DNA from: Phil1 sp964600045
GTDB taxonomy: Bacteria; Bacillota; Clostridia; Christensenellales; CAG-138
Reading direction: 5' to 3'
Assembly: GCA_964600045.1 (NCBI GenBank)
Contig: CAZRHS010000002.1
Coordinates: 5,755 to 69,754, forward strand
DNA length: 64,000 nucleotides
A program made the translations under genes and the position numbers. This document shows positions 28,076 through 36,997 of this stretch, piece by piece. The notes beneath the pieces were generated by a model. That model searched no databases. It was not told where the DNA came from and was given only the letters and a program-made list of their open reading frames with translations. Position 1 is the first letter of the stretch. The number at the start of each line of letters is the position of its first letter.

Positions 28076-28972
28076 TTACTCGTACCCCAGTTCTTTTAAA
28101 GCTCCCGGGCTATTGCGCCAATCGTCTCTAACCTTTACCCAAAGCTGTAAGTTCACGCGCGTGCCCAGCATCCATTCCATGTCTTTGCGCGCTTCGCTGC
28201 CTATTTGCTTCAGCATTGATCCTTTTTTCCCTATGATTATACCTTTGTGTCCCTCACGTTCACAATATATGGTTGCCCACATATCGTACAGCTCTCCGTT
28301 TGGGCGCAGTACCATCTTGTCTATACCTACACCTATTCCGTGAGGAACCTCATCCTTCAGCAGATTTAATGCTTTTTCTCGTATAATTTCCGCGCAAACG
28401 ACACGCTCCGGCATATCGGTAACCATATCTTCCGGAAAATACATGGGTCCCGGAACAAGGTAATTGGCTATGGCTGCCTCCAAAGCATCCACCCCGGCTC
28501 CTGTTTCAGCTGAGATTTCGAATATATTCTTAAAACAGCTTTCCTTTTCAAGCCTATTCTTAGCGGTGTCCACCGCGTTTTTTTCAGCAATATCGCATTT
28601 GTTTATTGCGGCAATTATAGGAGCTTTTGCTTCTCTAAGCTTCGCGATTATAGCTTCATCGCGTTCACGAATACCGTTTGCGGCATCAGCCATAAACAGT
28701 ACGCATTCCACCTCGTTTAGCGATTCATACGCAACTTTGAGCATATACTCGCCAAGCCTGTTCTTTGGCGCGGCAACGCCGGGAGTATCAAGAAAAACTA
28801 TTTGATATTCCGGTCTTGTGGCAACGCCCATTATGCGGTTTCTGGTTGTTTGAGCCTTTGGGGAAACTATTGATACCTTTTGGCCTACAACACGATTCAG
28901 CAGCGTGCTTTTACCGGCGTTTGGAGAGCCGATTATGGACACAAAACCTGAGCGGAAGGTTGAATCTATCAT
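28076..28972 (-). CDS. era: GTPase Era
   Basis: Essential GTPase for 16S rRNA maturation and small-subunit assembly. G1 GSPNAGKSTLLN, G2 region QTTRNRIMGV, G3 DTPGVAAP, G4 NKCD, and a C-terminal KH domain with the loop IIIGKKGSMLKQIG that binds the 3' end of 16S rRNA. The length of 298 residues is standard. Its ATG overlaps the cdd stop (ATGA). Confidence 0.97.
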   Translation of the reverse strand: MIDSTFRSGFVSIIGSPNAGKSTLLNRVVGQKVSIVSPKAQTTRNRIMGVATRPEYQIVFLDTPGVAAPKNRLGEYMLKVAYESLNEVECVLFMADAANGIRERDEAIIAKLREAKAPIIAAINKCDIAEKNAVDTAKNRLEKESCFKNIFEISAETGAGVDALEAAIANYLVPGPMYFPEDMVTDMPERVVCAEIIREKALNLLKDEVPHGIGVGIDKMVLRPNGELYDMWATIYCEREGHKGIIIGKKGSMLKQIGSEARKDMEWMLGTRVNLQLWVKVRDDWRNSPGALKELGYE

Positions 28973-29385
28973 AAATTCATGTCCTTTTTAGAAAATGCGT
29001 ACGGCAGCAGCTCCTCAAGCGACATTATCTTGTATTCGCCCTTTTTGTTGGCGCATATTATAGGCATTTCACCGTCGCAAAACTCACTCAACACTTGGCG
29101 GCAAACTCCGCACGGAACAGCCGGTGTATCCCCGTCCCAAACTATTGCGAGCGCATCAAACTGGCGCTCACCCTCATATATTGCCCGGAACATGGCAACA
29201 CGCTCAGCGCATACGGTTGGCGAATACGCGGCATTTTCAATATTGCAGCCAAAATAATACGCGCCTGAAGCGCCCTTAAGGCAGGCTCCCACCCTGAATT
29301 TTGAATATGGCACATAGGCTCGTTCCTTGGCGTCATTAGCCATTCTTAAAAGATTTTTAACCTCAAACTCATGTATGCTTCTCAT
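28969..29385 (-). CDS. cdd: Cytidine deaminase
   Basis: Zinc enzyme of pyrimidine salvage that deaminates cytidine and deoxycytidine. The active-site motifs are CAERVA (with the catalytic Glu) and PCGVCRQVL, giving three Cys zinc ligands as in the homotetrameric form. The N-terminus has YVPYSKFRVGACL. At 138 residues it is normal. It overlaps ybeY and era by four nt on each side, as in the conserved ybeY-(dgkA)-cdd-era order; dgkA is absent here. Confidence 0.96.
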   Translation of the reverse strand: MRSIHEFEVKNLLRMANDAKERAYVPYSKFRVGACLKGASGAYYFGCNIENAAYSPTVCAERVAMFRAIYEGERQFDALAIVWDGDTPAVPCGVCRQVLSEFCDGEMPIICANKKGEYKIMSLEELLPYAFSKKDMNL

Positions 29386-29819
29386 CTTGTTATCCCCATA
29401 TCGTTTAATATTTTATCTTGAAGGGCAAACATTTCTTGCCTCTCTTCATCAGTCATGTGATCATAACCAAGTATATGCAGGCAACCGTGTACAGTCAGAA
29501 ACGAAAGCTCTCTTTCAAAAGAATGCCCGTATTCCTCGGCCTGTGCTTTGGCTCTGTCTATTGAAATAGCGATATCGCCTAAAAAGTCGTCCGGAACGGA
29601 AGAAAGCTCTTCCCCTTCACTTGAAGGAAAGCTTAATACATCAGTAGGCCTGTCAACATTGCGATAATCCCTGTTCATTGTCCAAATGCCGTTATCATCC
29701 GTTACAAGAACACTTATATTGCCGGAAGCCTTCTCAGCGGCCAGCGCGCCGTTGGCGGCTCGCTTAATTATCGCCTCCGTATCCTTGGGGCAATCCGTTT
29801 CAAGTATAACATCTATCAT
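29382..29819 (-). CDS. ybeY: Endoribonuclease YbeY
   Basis: Metal-dependent RNase involved in 16S rRNA 3' maturation and ribosome quality control. The three-His motif is present as HGCLHILGYDH near residues 110-120, and NRDYRNVDRPTDVLSFP is the usual N-terminal signature. The length of 145 residues is typical. It is translationally coupled by 4-nt overlaps to the HD-domain gene upstream and cdd downstream. Confidence 0.96.
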   Translation of the reverse strand: MIDVILETDCPKDTEAIIKRAANGALAAEKASGNISVLVTDDNGIWTMNRDYRNVDRPTDVLSFPSSEGEELSSVPDDFLGDIAISIDRAKAQAEEYGHSFERELSFLTVHGCLHILGYDHMTDEERQEMFALQDKILNDMGITR

Positions 29820-31954
29820 TTTTTAAGATCCTCCATGTTCGGATATTCTATCCTATCATGCATCAAACCGGCGAAGGTCTTCAAAAAGCTCTTCTCTATT
29901 TCGCTTATCTCGGCGATTGTAAGCGGGGCGTTTGACATCATATTCTCGTTTTCGTTAAGCTTGCCCCATATTATCTTGTGCACCATTTGTTCAACGGCAG
30001 CGCTGTTTGTTTCTCCCAAGGACCTTACTGCGGCTTCGCAACCGTCCGCCATCATTACAATTGCGCTCTCTTTTGAAGACGGCCTATTCCCGGGATAGCG
30101 GAACCCTTTTTCCTTTACGGTATCATCCGCCTGTTTTGCCTTAAAATAGAAATAGGTCATAAGCGAATTGCCATGGTGTTCTCCGCATATCTTTATAACG
30201 GCGGAAGGGAGCTTATACTTTGTTAATAAGGTTACGCCGTCCTTTTGATGAGCGATAATAGTCTGAGCGCTCTCAAGAGGCGGAAGAGTATCGTGTATAT
30301 TCTCGCCGTTTTTCTGATTTTCCTTAAAATACAGCGGGCGTCTCAGCTTGCCTACATCATGATAATACGCTCCTACACGCGCAAGCAAAGCATCTGCGCC
30401 TATGCGCTCGGCCGCGCCCTCTGCAAGAGCCGCAACCATAACGCTGTGCTGATAGGTTCCCGGAGCTTCACTCATAAGCTGCTTCAAAAGAGGATGATTG
30501 GTGTTGCTCAATTCGTTCAGCCTTGCCGGCGTAGCAACATCAAACAATGTTTCCCATATTGACAATGAACCCGTAACCAGCAGGGAGCAAACTATCGCGC
30601 TGCCGAATATCCAGGCGATTGACTCCATCAGGCTCCAGAATTCGCATTTCAGCATAAGCTGAAGCATCAGCATGACAAATGCGGCATATCCGCCGCCTAC
30701 TGCGCCTGCAGCTATCATGGATGCCCTGCTTTGCGCCTGCTTAAGAGCAAGAATAGCTGCAATGCCGGAAACCATATTGCATATTATCATTATTGTGCAG
30801 TGCGAACCGAGTATTCCGCTGCCGGATCCGCCGGCCATTATGCCGAATATAATGCTTAAAAGCACGTTAACAGCATACGCCGTACCCTCGCCAACGAGCA
30901 AAGAAGTAAGCATTATGGGGATCAGTATAGGCGTAAAACGGTAATCAACGCGATTGGTAAGATAAGCCAATCCGCAGGAAAGCATTATCAATACAGAAAC
31001 AATAGCCATGCATTTTATGTTTGAAAGAGTTTCTTTTTCCATAAAACGCATATAAATCGCAAATAAAGCAAACAGCAACAGAATAAAGAGAAGTATTCCT
31101 ACGGTAAGGCTTATGTTGCTTTCTTCTCCCTTAACCAAATCCATGCTTTCAAGCAGCGCAAATTGTGATTCGCTCACTATGCTGCCTTTTTCCACTACAA
31201 TTTGACCCTTTTTTACCGTTATCGGTTCAACGCTTTCAATAGCCGCGGCATGTTCGGCCTCTGTCGCAGATGTGTCCACTCCCAAAGTGGGTTGAAGGAA
31301 ATTGTCGAATATGAGCACCGCGATTTTCTTAAGCCCGGCCGGTATTGCGCTCATTGCGTTTATTTCTCTGGTGCAGCTTGATACCAAGCTGTCTCGGCCA
31401 TCCTCCGACACCCCTGCCTCCAGCGCGGTATTAAGTTTTGAAAGCGTAACATCCTTTAGGGTTTGCAGCTGATCGCTGCTTGCGGACAGTACAGCAAGCA
31501 GACTTGATTCATCTATCGCAGGCGATACAGCAGAGCAAAGAGAAGCCTTTGACGCATCCGAGAGAGTTTCTCCCCACTGAGATGATGTTGTGGGCATATC
31601 CGCATCCTGCGGTACTTCAGCAGCTGCTTTTCCATAAAGCTTTTCAAGGCCTGAAAAGAAATCTTCAGCGTTTTTTTCGTACTCGCTAACCTTTGCCGTA
31701 TCTATTGCATACACACTGCCCGCTTCACTGCGTGCCTTTTCGCGCATTATTTCCGTATTTATTTCGTCTACCGCCTCGCAGGTGGCAAGAATGGTAGCAG
31801 GTGACTCTTCTCCAACCTTTACATCATATCTTACGGGCGTGAGCATCCCCTTAACAAATATAAAGGCCACAGCTAAAGACAGCAAAAGCATACAAAGCGA
31901 AATCAACCTTGCATTTTTCTTGGTAATCTGTTTTGTTGCTTCATGTTTTGCCAA
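29816..31954 (-). CDS. pgpH: 7TM receptor-HD phosphohydrolase (PgpH-type)
   Basis: Membrane protein of 712 residues with one N-terminal membrane segment, an extracellular 7TMR-HDED region to about residue 270, seven membrane segments to about 480, and a cytoplasmic HD domain with AYYHDVGKLRRP and GEHHGNS. In Listeria and other Bacillota the PgpH homologue degrades cyclic di-AMP; the position between phoH and ybeY is the conserved one. The start is TTG (31952-31954) with GGGAGG ten nt upstream. Specificity is taken from the family. Confidence 0.9.
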   Translation of the reverse strand: MAKHEATKQITKKNARLISLCMLLLSLAVAFIFVKGMLTPVRYDVKVGEESPATILATCEAVDEINTEIMREKARSEAGSVYAIDTAKVSEYEKNAEDFFSGLEKLYGKAAAEVPQDADMPTTSSQWGETLSDASKASLCSAVSPAIDESSLLAVLSASSDQLQTLKDVTLSKLNTALEAGVSEDGRDSLVSSCTREINAMSAIPAGLKKIAVLIFDNFLQPTLGVDTSATEAEHAAAIESVEPITVKKGQIVVEKGSIVSESQFALLESMDLVKGEESNISLTVGILLFILLLFALFAIYMRFMEKETLSNIKCMAIVSVLIMLSCGLAYLTNRVDYRFTPILIPIMLTSLLVGEGTAYAVNVLLSIIFGIMAGGSGSGILGSHCTIMIICNMVSGIAAILALKQAQSRASMIAAGAVGGGYAAFVMLMLQLMLKCEFWSLMESIAWIFGSAIVCSLLVTGSLSIWETLFDVATPARLNELSNTNHPLLKQLMSEAPGTYQHSVMVAALAEGAAERIGADALLARVGAYYHDVGKLRRPLYFKENQKNGENIHDTLPPLESAQTIIAHQKDGVTLLTKYKLPSAVIKICGEHHGNSLMTYFYFKAKQADDTVKEKGFRYPGNRPSSKESAIVMMADGCEAAVRSLGETNSAAVEQMVHKIIWGKLNENENMMSNAPLTIAEISEIEKSFLKTFAGLMHDRIEYPNMEDLKK

Positions 31955-31971
31955 TATTATGCGCCTCCCTG

Positions 31972-32976
31972 TCAGCTTTTTCTGTTATAAGCCCTATCGT
32001 ATGCGGTTATTATCCGCTGTACCATCTCGTGACGAACAACGTCTTTATACGTAAGATAAACCTGCGCGATACCCTCTACGTCTTTAAGCACGCCGAGCGC
32101 ATGCACAAGTCCGCTTTTCCTCTCCGGCGGAAGGTCAATCTGCGTTATATCTCCGGTAACAACAACGCGGGAGCCTTCACCAAAACGAGTGAGGAACATT
32201 TTCATCTGCTCTATGGTGCAATTTTGCGCTTCATCAAGTATTATATAAGCATCGTTCAAAGTACGTCCTCTCATATATGCAAGAGGCGCAACCTCTATCA
32301 CTCCGCGCTCCGAAAGATTCTTAAATGTTTCAGGGCCAAGGAAGTCATACAGCGCGTCATAAAGCGGCCTAAGATACGGATCCACCTTATTTTGAAGATC
32401 TCCCGGAAGAAAACCAAGCTTTTCGCCGGCCTCAACGGCGGGTCTTGTAAGTATAATCTTTTCTACCTCTTTATTTTTGTACGCAAGTACAGCCATAGCC
32501 ACCGCAAGATATGTTTTGCCGGTGCCGGCAGGACCGACTCCAAACACAACCGTGTTTCGTTTTAATGCGTTAACATATTTCTTTTGGCCAAGCGTTTTGC
32601 ACTTTATACGCCTGCCCTTGGCGGTAAAAGCGACCACATCGCTTTCAAGCTCCGTTATAAGATCCGCATTGCCCTCTTTCGCAAGGTCAACAGCATAGCG
32701 GATACGACTGCGGTCTATATTTTCTCCTCGTCTTACGGTTATAAGAAGTTTTTCAACAACCGTTTGTGCCAGCGTTACAGCCTCTTCTGATCCTTCAATG
32801 CGTATGCAATCGCCTGCCGCTATTATATGCGCACCCGTTTCCGCATCAATAACCTTTAAATTTTCATCAAACACGCCGAAAAGCTTTATCATTTCATCCA
32901 TTGACTCCACGCCGCATTCTGCTTTGTAAAGTTCCTCGGAAGTTTCGGCAAGTTTGTTCTTTGAATAATCTTCCAT
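31972..32976 (-). CDS. phoH: PhoH-family ATPase
   Basis: Cytoplasmic P-loop ATPase of 334 residues, of the PhoH/YbeZ type found next to ybeY and thought to act in RNA metabolism. An N-terminal KH-like region (about 30-90) precedes the ATPase with Walker A GVGPAGTGKTYLA (about 146-158) and Walker B AYIILDEAQNC, then GSRVVVTGDITQIDLP. It is the first gene of the phoH-pgpH-ybeY-cdd-era series. GAGG lies before the ATG. Confidence 0.93.
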   Translation of the reverse strand: MEDYSKNKLAETSEELYKAECGVESMDEMIKLFGVFDENLKVIDAETGAHIIAAGDCIRIEGSEEAVTLAQTVVEKLLITVRRGENIDRSRIRYAVDLAKEGNADLITELESDVVAFTAKGRRIKCKTLGQKKYVNALKRNTVVFGVGPAGTGKTYLAVAMAVLAYKNKEVEKIILTRPAVEAGEKLGFLPGDLQNKVDPYLRPLYDALYDFLGPETFKNLSERGVIEVAPLAYMRGRTLNDAYIILDEAQNCTIEQMKMFLTRFGEGSRVVVTGDITQIDLPPERKSGLVHALGVLKDVEGIAQVYLTYKDVVRHEMVQRIITAYDRAYNRKS

Positions 32977-33055
32977 ATATAATACCTCTTAATCACGCAT
33001 ACGAATCACCCGGTTTTATTGCAACATAAAATAAAGGTAATTCCTCGCTACATTA

Positions 33056-33061
33056 ATAATA
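33056..33061 (-). promoter_or_regulatory. Possible extended -10 for phoH
   Basis: On the minus strand TGGTATTAT, an extended -10 form, lies 80 nt upstream of the phoH ATG. The -35 position (TGGAAT) is poor. The rest of 32977-33223 holds no gene and only an AT-rich inverted repeat at 33146-33162. Confidence 0.35.
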
Positions 33062-33223
33062 CCATATTCGTCCTGATTATTCCATACATCATTGCTGTGC
33101 CTTGCCGTTCAAAGGCTCAAGAAAAACAAAATTAACGAAATGTACATTATTGGTACAATAATTCAGCCGCACTCAATAGCTAATGTAAACCAATGCTATC
33201 GGTACGGCTTAGATATTTATGCT

Positions 33224-33946
33224 TTAAATGCGGTTAAAAGCGATGTCTTTTATTACTTCACCGGCGAGTATCAAACCGGCCGCTCCCGGTACAAACGATA
33301 TGCTGCCCGGCGTTGAACGCCTTTTAGAATCTGTATCGGCATTATTGCTGAATGCAGGCGTTAACGGCTCCTCCTTTGAATACACGACTTTCAGTTTATC
33401 GATGCCGCGTTTCTTTAGTTCTCTGCGCATAACGCGGGCAAGCGGACAAACGGAGGTTTTATATATATCCGCAACCTCAAAACACGAAGCATCCAGTTTA
33501 TTGCCCGCGCCCATACAGCTGATAACATTTGTTCCTGCCTGTTTTGCCCGTTCTATAATCAATAACTTAGATGATATGGTGTCTATAGCGTCGATTACAT
33601 AATCATATTCCGAAAAGTCTATAATATCTTTGTTTTCCTCGGCATAGAAACAATTTAGGGCCGTTATATTGCAATCCGGATTTATATCCAATGCTCGCCT
33701 GGCCATAACATCAACCTTTGGAATACCGACTGTTGAATCCAACGCTATGAGCTGGCGATTGATATTGCTCTTAGCAACCGTATCGCCATCTATAAATGTC
33801 AGCGTTCCGATGCCGCTTCTTACAAGCGCCTCCGCCGCATACGAGCCTACACCGCCCACTCCGAAAAGAACTACCTTTGCGTTTGATAGTCTCATCATGC
33901 CTTCATCGCCTATTAAGGCTTTTGTTCTTACAAATCTTTCTTCCAT
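33224..33946 (-). CDS. tcdA: tRNA threonylcarbamoyladenosine dehydratase (TcdA-type)
   Basis: E1/ThiF-fold enzyme that cyclises t6A in tRNA position 37 to ct6A using ATP. The N-terminus (ERFVRTKALIGDEGM) and nucleotide-binding loop VVLFGVGGVGSYAAEALVRSG are typical, followed by the ATP-contact region FIDGDTVAKSNINRQ and the conserved CMGAGNKLDAS. The length of 240 residues matches TcdA/YgdL. The promoter -10 ends seven nt before the ATG and no Shine-Dalgarno is present, so the mRNA is probably leaderless. Confidence 0.92.
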   Translation of the reverse strand: MEERFVRTKALIGDEGMMRLSNAKVVLFGVGGVGSYAAEALVRSGIGTLTFIDGDTVAKSNINRQLIALDSTVGIPKVDVMARRALDINPDCNITALNCFYAEENKDIIDFSEYDYVIDAIDTISSKLLIIERAKQAGTNVISCMGAGNKLDASCFEVADIYKTSVCPLARVMRRELKKRGIDKLKVVYSKEEPLTPAFSNNADTDSKRRSTPGSISFVPGAAGLILAGEVIKDIAFNRI

Positions 33947-33953
33947 GGATAAC

Positions 33954-33982
33954 AGTATACTTTAGCTGATTAACTTTGGCAA
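33954..33982 (-). promoter_or_regulatory. Promoter of tcdA (start point at or near the ATG)
   Basis: On the minus strand TTGCCA (33977-33982), 17-nt spacer, TATACT (33954-33959). Only GTTATCC separates the -10 from the ATG at 33946, which puts the predicted transcription start on or next to the A of the start codon. Confidence 0.7.
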
Positions 33983-34000
33983 CAGTCGTTGACTTTGCGT

Positions 34001-34645
34001 TTATTCTGAATAGCCTGCTAAGCACACGGCAGTGCCGTATACGGCTAAAGCACCGTTTGCTTTCAGAACTTTGGCGCATTCGTTCATCGTAGATCCGGTT
34101 GTATATACATCGTCTAATATCAGTATGCGTTTGCCGGTTGCAGCCTTCGCTGCCGAAAAAGCACCCTTCATATTTTCAACTCGTTGGGTTTTATCAAGTT
34201 CTCTTTGGCTCTTTGTGTTCTTTTTTCGAATTACGAGTGATTCATCCAGCACAAAACCATATCTTTCGCAAAGCTCACGGGCTATCAGTTCGCTTTGATT
34301 ATAGCCTCTTTTGCGCAGCTTTTTAGGATGCAAAGGTATAGGAACAACAGCATCCGGATGCCATTCCTCAGGCAGTTCAATAAGCGATGCAAAGAATTTG
34401 CATAAGTAACGCGCATCATTGTATTTATAGTTATGCACGGCAGCGGCAATATGCTTTGTGTAGTGAATTGCGCAGTATATGCTGTCAATATATTCAGTAC
34501 AGCCAACTATACCGGCGGTTTTAATCAAAGATGCGCACTCATCGCAAAGCCCGTGATTATCCGTATGCGCTTCGCTGCCGCATACTGCGCACACAACATT
34601 ATTTGGGTATATGGCGTTCAAAATGCAGTCACTTATTCGGCTCAT
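34001..34645 (-). CDS. comF: ComF-family phosphoribosyltransferase-like protein
   Basis: Protein of 214 residues with an N-terminal four-Cys zinc finger (CAVCGSEAHTDNHGLCDEC) and a PRTase-like domain whose PRPP loop is ILILDDVYTTGSTMNEC. Family members in competent bacteria act in DNA uptake; in others the role is unknown. The conserved VVPIPLHPKKLRKRGYNQSELIA stretch (split here across residues about 98-120) is characteristic. It directly follows recD2 with one nt between stop and start, so they are co-transcribed. Confidence 0.9.
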   Translation of the reverse strand: MSRISDCILNAIYPNNVVCAVCGSEAHTDNHGLCDECASLIKTAGIVGCTEYIDSIYCAIHYTKHIAAAVHNYKYNDARYLCKFFASLIELPEEWHPDAVVPIPLHPKKLRKRGYNQSELIARELCERYGFVLDESLVIRKKNTKSQRELDKTQRVENMKGAFSAAKAATGKRILILDDVYTTGSTMNECAKVLKANGALAVYGTAVCLAGYSE

Positions 34646-34646
34646 A

Positions 34647-36860
34647 TCAATTACCGTCCAATACTACTGTATCAAGCTCCATTAAAAGACACTTAAGTGC
34701 GCTGTATCGCCGACGGATCTGATTATTGTTCACCATGTCATAAACGCATTTACTGCTGCCAAGTATATAAACCTGCTCTCTTGCTCTTGTTACCGCGGTA
34801 TAGAGAAGGTTTCTTGTCATTAACTGGGGAGCGCCTCCCGCCAACGGCATTATTACAACCGGATATTCACTGCCCTGGCTTTTATGTACAGTTGCGGCAT
34901 AGGCCAGGCTCAGTTCATCAAGCATTGAGTAATCGTATGCCGCGGCGCGTTCATCGTCAAACAGAACCGTAACCTCCTGCTCGGATAAATCTATTCGCTC
35001 TACCGTACCAAGGTCTCCGTTAAATATGCCCGTTCCTTCCTCACCCGTTTTGGTGCGCTTCCAGGGTATTTTATAGTCGTTTTTTGTCTGCATAACCTTA
35101 TCGCCCTCGCGCAGTGTAATTTCACCCTGCTTTCGCTCTTTTTTTGCCGGTGAAGGCGGGTTAAGCGCAGCCTGTAGGCGCGTATTCAAATTTATGGCGC
35201 CTAAAGCGCCTTTTTTCATCGGCACAAGGACCTGCACGTCCTTTATAGGTTCGTTTGTTGAAAGCTTATTCGTTTTGCCGGAGTTTAGGGCGATAACGCG
35301 TCGTATTATCTGTTCAGCTCCCGATATTTCCTCAAAGCAGAAATCATCTGAGCCCGCAAAAAGATCCGGCTGCTTGCCGTTGTTTATACGGTGCGCATTC
35401 TCAACAATCATACCGCGCTCAGCCTGGCGGAATATATCGGTTAGCCTTATTACCGGAACAACTCCGCTTGCTATGATGTCTCTAAGCACGTTACCTGGGC
35501 CAACAGGCGGAAGTTGATCGGCATCGCCAACCATTATAAGGTGCGTACCGCTTGGCGTAGCTCTTAAAAGAGCACGCATAAGCAGCACATCAACCATGGA
35601 CATTTCATCAACTATTATTACATCCGTTAAGAGAGGATTATCCTCATCATACAAAAATTTATCCCCGGATGCCCCATAACCAAGCATACGATGAATAGTT
35701 CGCGCTTCGGTGCCGGTAGCCTCGCTCATTCGCTTCGCGGCGCGTCCCGTAGGAGCGCAAAGCTGATAATCAAGCCCAATGCGTTCCAGCAAGCGAATTA
35801 TAAACTTTAATATAGTGGTTTTACCTGTACCGGGACCGCCGGTTATTACCATTGCGCCGCTTTTTAGCGCCGTTTCCACAGCTTTTCTTTGCTGAGGTGC
35901 AAGCGGTATCTTCAGCTCTTTTTCAAGCGCGTTTATTTGAGCGTTCAAGCCAAGCATAAGCTGCATTGAATCGCGGGAAGCTACGCTCATTATTCTGCGG
36001 GCACATTCACTTTCCGCGCTGTACATTCCCGGGAGAAATACGGAATCCACATTATCTATAAGTTTATAAAGTACATCGCCCGAAATTATCAGCTCGTCAA
36101 GCATTTTCTCGGCAGGAAGTTCATCCGCCTGCAAAAGCTGGCAGGCCACGCTTATCAATCGTTCGCGCGGAAGGAATGTGTGTCCCTCCTGCCTTGCCCA
36201 TTGAAGGGTATATTTTAATCCCGCCTTAATTCTAAAAGGCGAATCCGGTTCAAATCCGGCTTTTACTGCGAGTTTATCCGCCGTGATAAAGCCTATGCCT
36301 TCTATATCGTCTATAAGCCGATACGGGTTTTCTTTAAGCTTGGCTATGCAAAGATCTCCGTATGTATTATACAGCTTCATGCTTTGCGCTACGGTTATAC
36401 CGAATTCCTGAAGAGAAAGCATTACATCACGCATGCCCTTTTGCATTGCGAATGATAAAGCTATTTTGCTTGCTTTTATGCGGCCTATACCGGGAACTTC
36501 ACGCAGTCGCTCAGGCTCTTTTTCCAATACATTAAGCGTTTCCATGCCAAATGTTGATACTATGTCACGCGCCGTTGCTTCACCTACGCCTTTTATAAGC
36601 CCGCTGCCAAGATAATTTATAAGCGCGCCAAGGGTTGCCGGCGCGATTGTTTGGCTGGATTTGGCTTTTAATTGAGGTCCGTAAGTAGGATGCTCCGTCC
36701 ATTCACCGGTAAACTCGGCACGCTCACCCACAGTTACAAGCGGTAATGAGCCGACAACGGTATGCTCATCGCCGTTATCATCAGTAATCTCGATAACGCT
36801 GTACCCATTTTCGGCATTTCTGAATATTATGCTTTTAACCGTGCCTGTCAGCTTGTCCAA
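34647..36860 (-). CDS. recD2: ATP-dependent RecD2 helicase
   Basis: 5'-3' DNA helicase of 737 residues, the RecBC-independent RecD form. An N-terminal OB-like domain and tandem helix-hairpin-helix region (LREVPGIGRIKASKIA, DDIEGIGFITADKLA) precede the SF1B motor with Walker A VITGGPGTGKTTIL, motif II IIVDEMSMVD and the C-terminal AYAATVHKSQGSEYPVV. The start is TTG (36858-36860) with GGGAGG nine nt upstream. It leads a recD2-comF operon. Confidence 0.95.
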   Translation of the reverse strand: MDKLTGTVKSIIFRNAENGYSVIEITDDNGDEHTVVGSLPLVTVGERAEFTGEWTEHPTYGPQLKAKSSQTIAPATLGALINYLGSGLIKGVGEATARDIVSTFGMETLNVLEKEPERLREVPGIGRIKASKIALSFAMQKGMRDVMLSLQEFGITVAQSMKLYNTYGDLCIAKLKENPYRLIDDIEGIGFITADKLAVKAGFEPDSPFRIKAGLKYTLQWARQEGHTFLPRERLISVACQLLQADELPAEKMLDELIISGDVLYKLIDNVDSVFLPGMYSAESECARRIMSVASRDSMQLMLGLNAQINALEKELKIPLAPQQRKAVETALKSGAMVITGGPGTGKTTILKFIIRLLERIGLDYQLCAPTGRAAKRMSEATGTEARTIHRMLGYGASGDKFLYDEDNPLLTDVIIVDEMSMVDVLLMRALLRATPSGTHLIMVGDADQLPPVGPGNVLRDIIASGVVPVIRLTDIFRQAERGMIVENAHRINNGKQPDLFAGSDDFCFEEISGAEQIIRRVIALNSGKTNKLSTNEPIKDVQVLVPMKKGALGAINLNTRLQAALNPPSPAKKERKQGEITLREGDKVMQTKNDYKIPWKRTKTGEEGTGIFNGDLGTVERIDLSEQEVTVLFDDERAAAYDYSMLDELSLAYAATVHKSQGSEYPVVIMPLAGGAPQLMTRNLLYTAVTRAREQVYILGSSKCVYDMVNNNQIRRRYSALKCLLMELDTVVLDGN

Positions 36861-36890
36861 CTTAAAAAGCCTCCCTTATATATCAATGCC

Positions 36891-36919
36891 ATTCTATCAT
36901 ACATAAACGCATGAGGCAA
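36891..36919 (-). promoter_or_regulatory. Promoter of recD2-comF
   Basis: On the minus strand TTGCCT (36914-36919), 17-nt spacer, TAGAAT (36891-36896), 30 nt upstream of the TTG start. Confidence 0.6.
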
Positions 36920-36997
36920 AGAATTTATAAGAGAGGACAATACTAAGCATTTATTGCCGTATTGCTGTTTTAACCGGCTATAAACAGCTCAACTTTA

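Noticed and set aside
33146..33162. AT-rich inverted repeat ATTATTG-GTA-CAATAAT after tcdA, considered as a terminator or operator
   Set aside because: The stem is weak, no U-run follows directly and it is not placed at a promoter.
33092..33316. A 74-codon plus-strand open frame in the gap upstream of phoH
   Set aside because: No ribosome-binding site, AT-rich intergenic composition and overlap with the end of tcdA.
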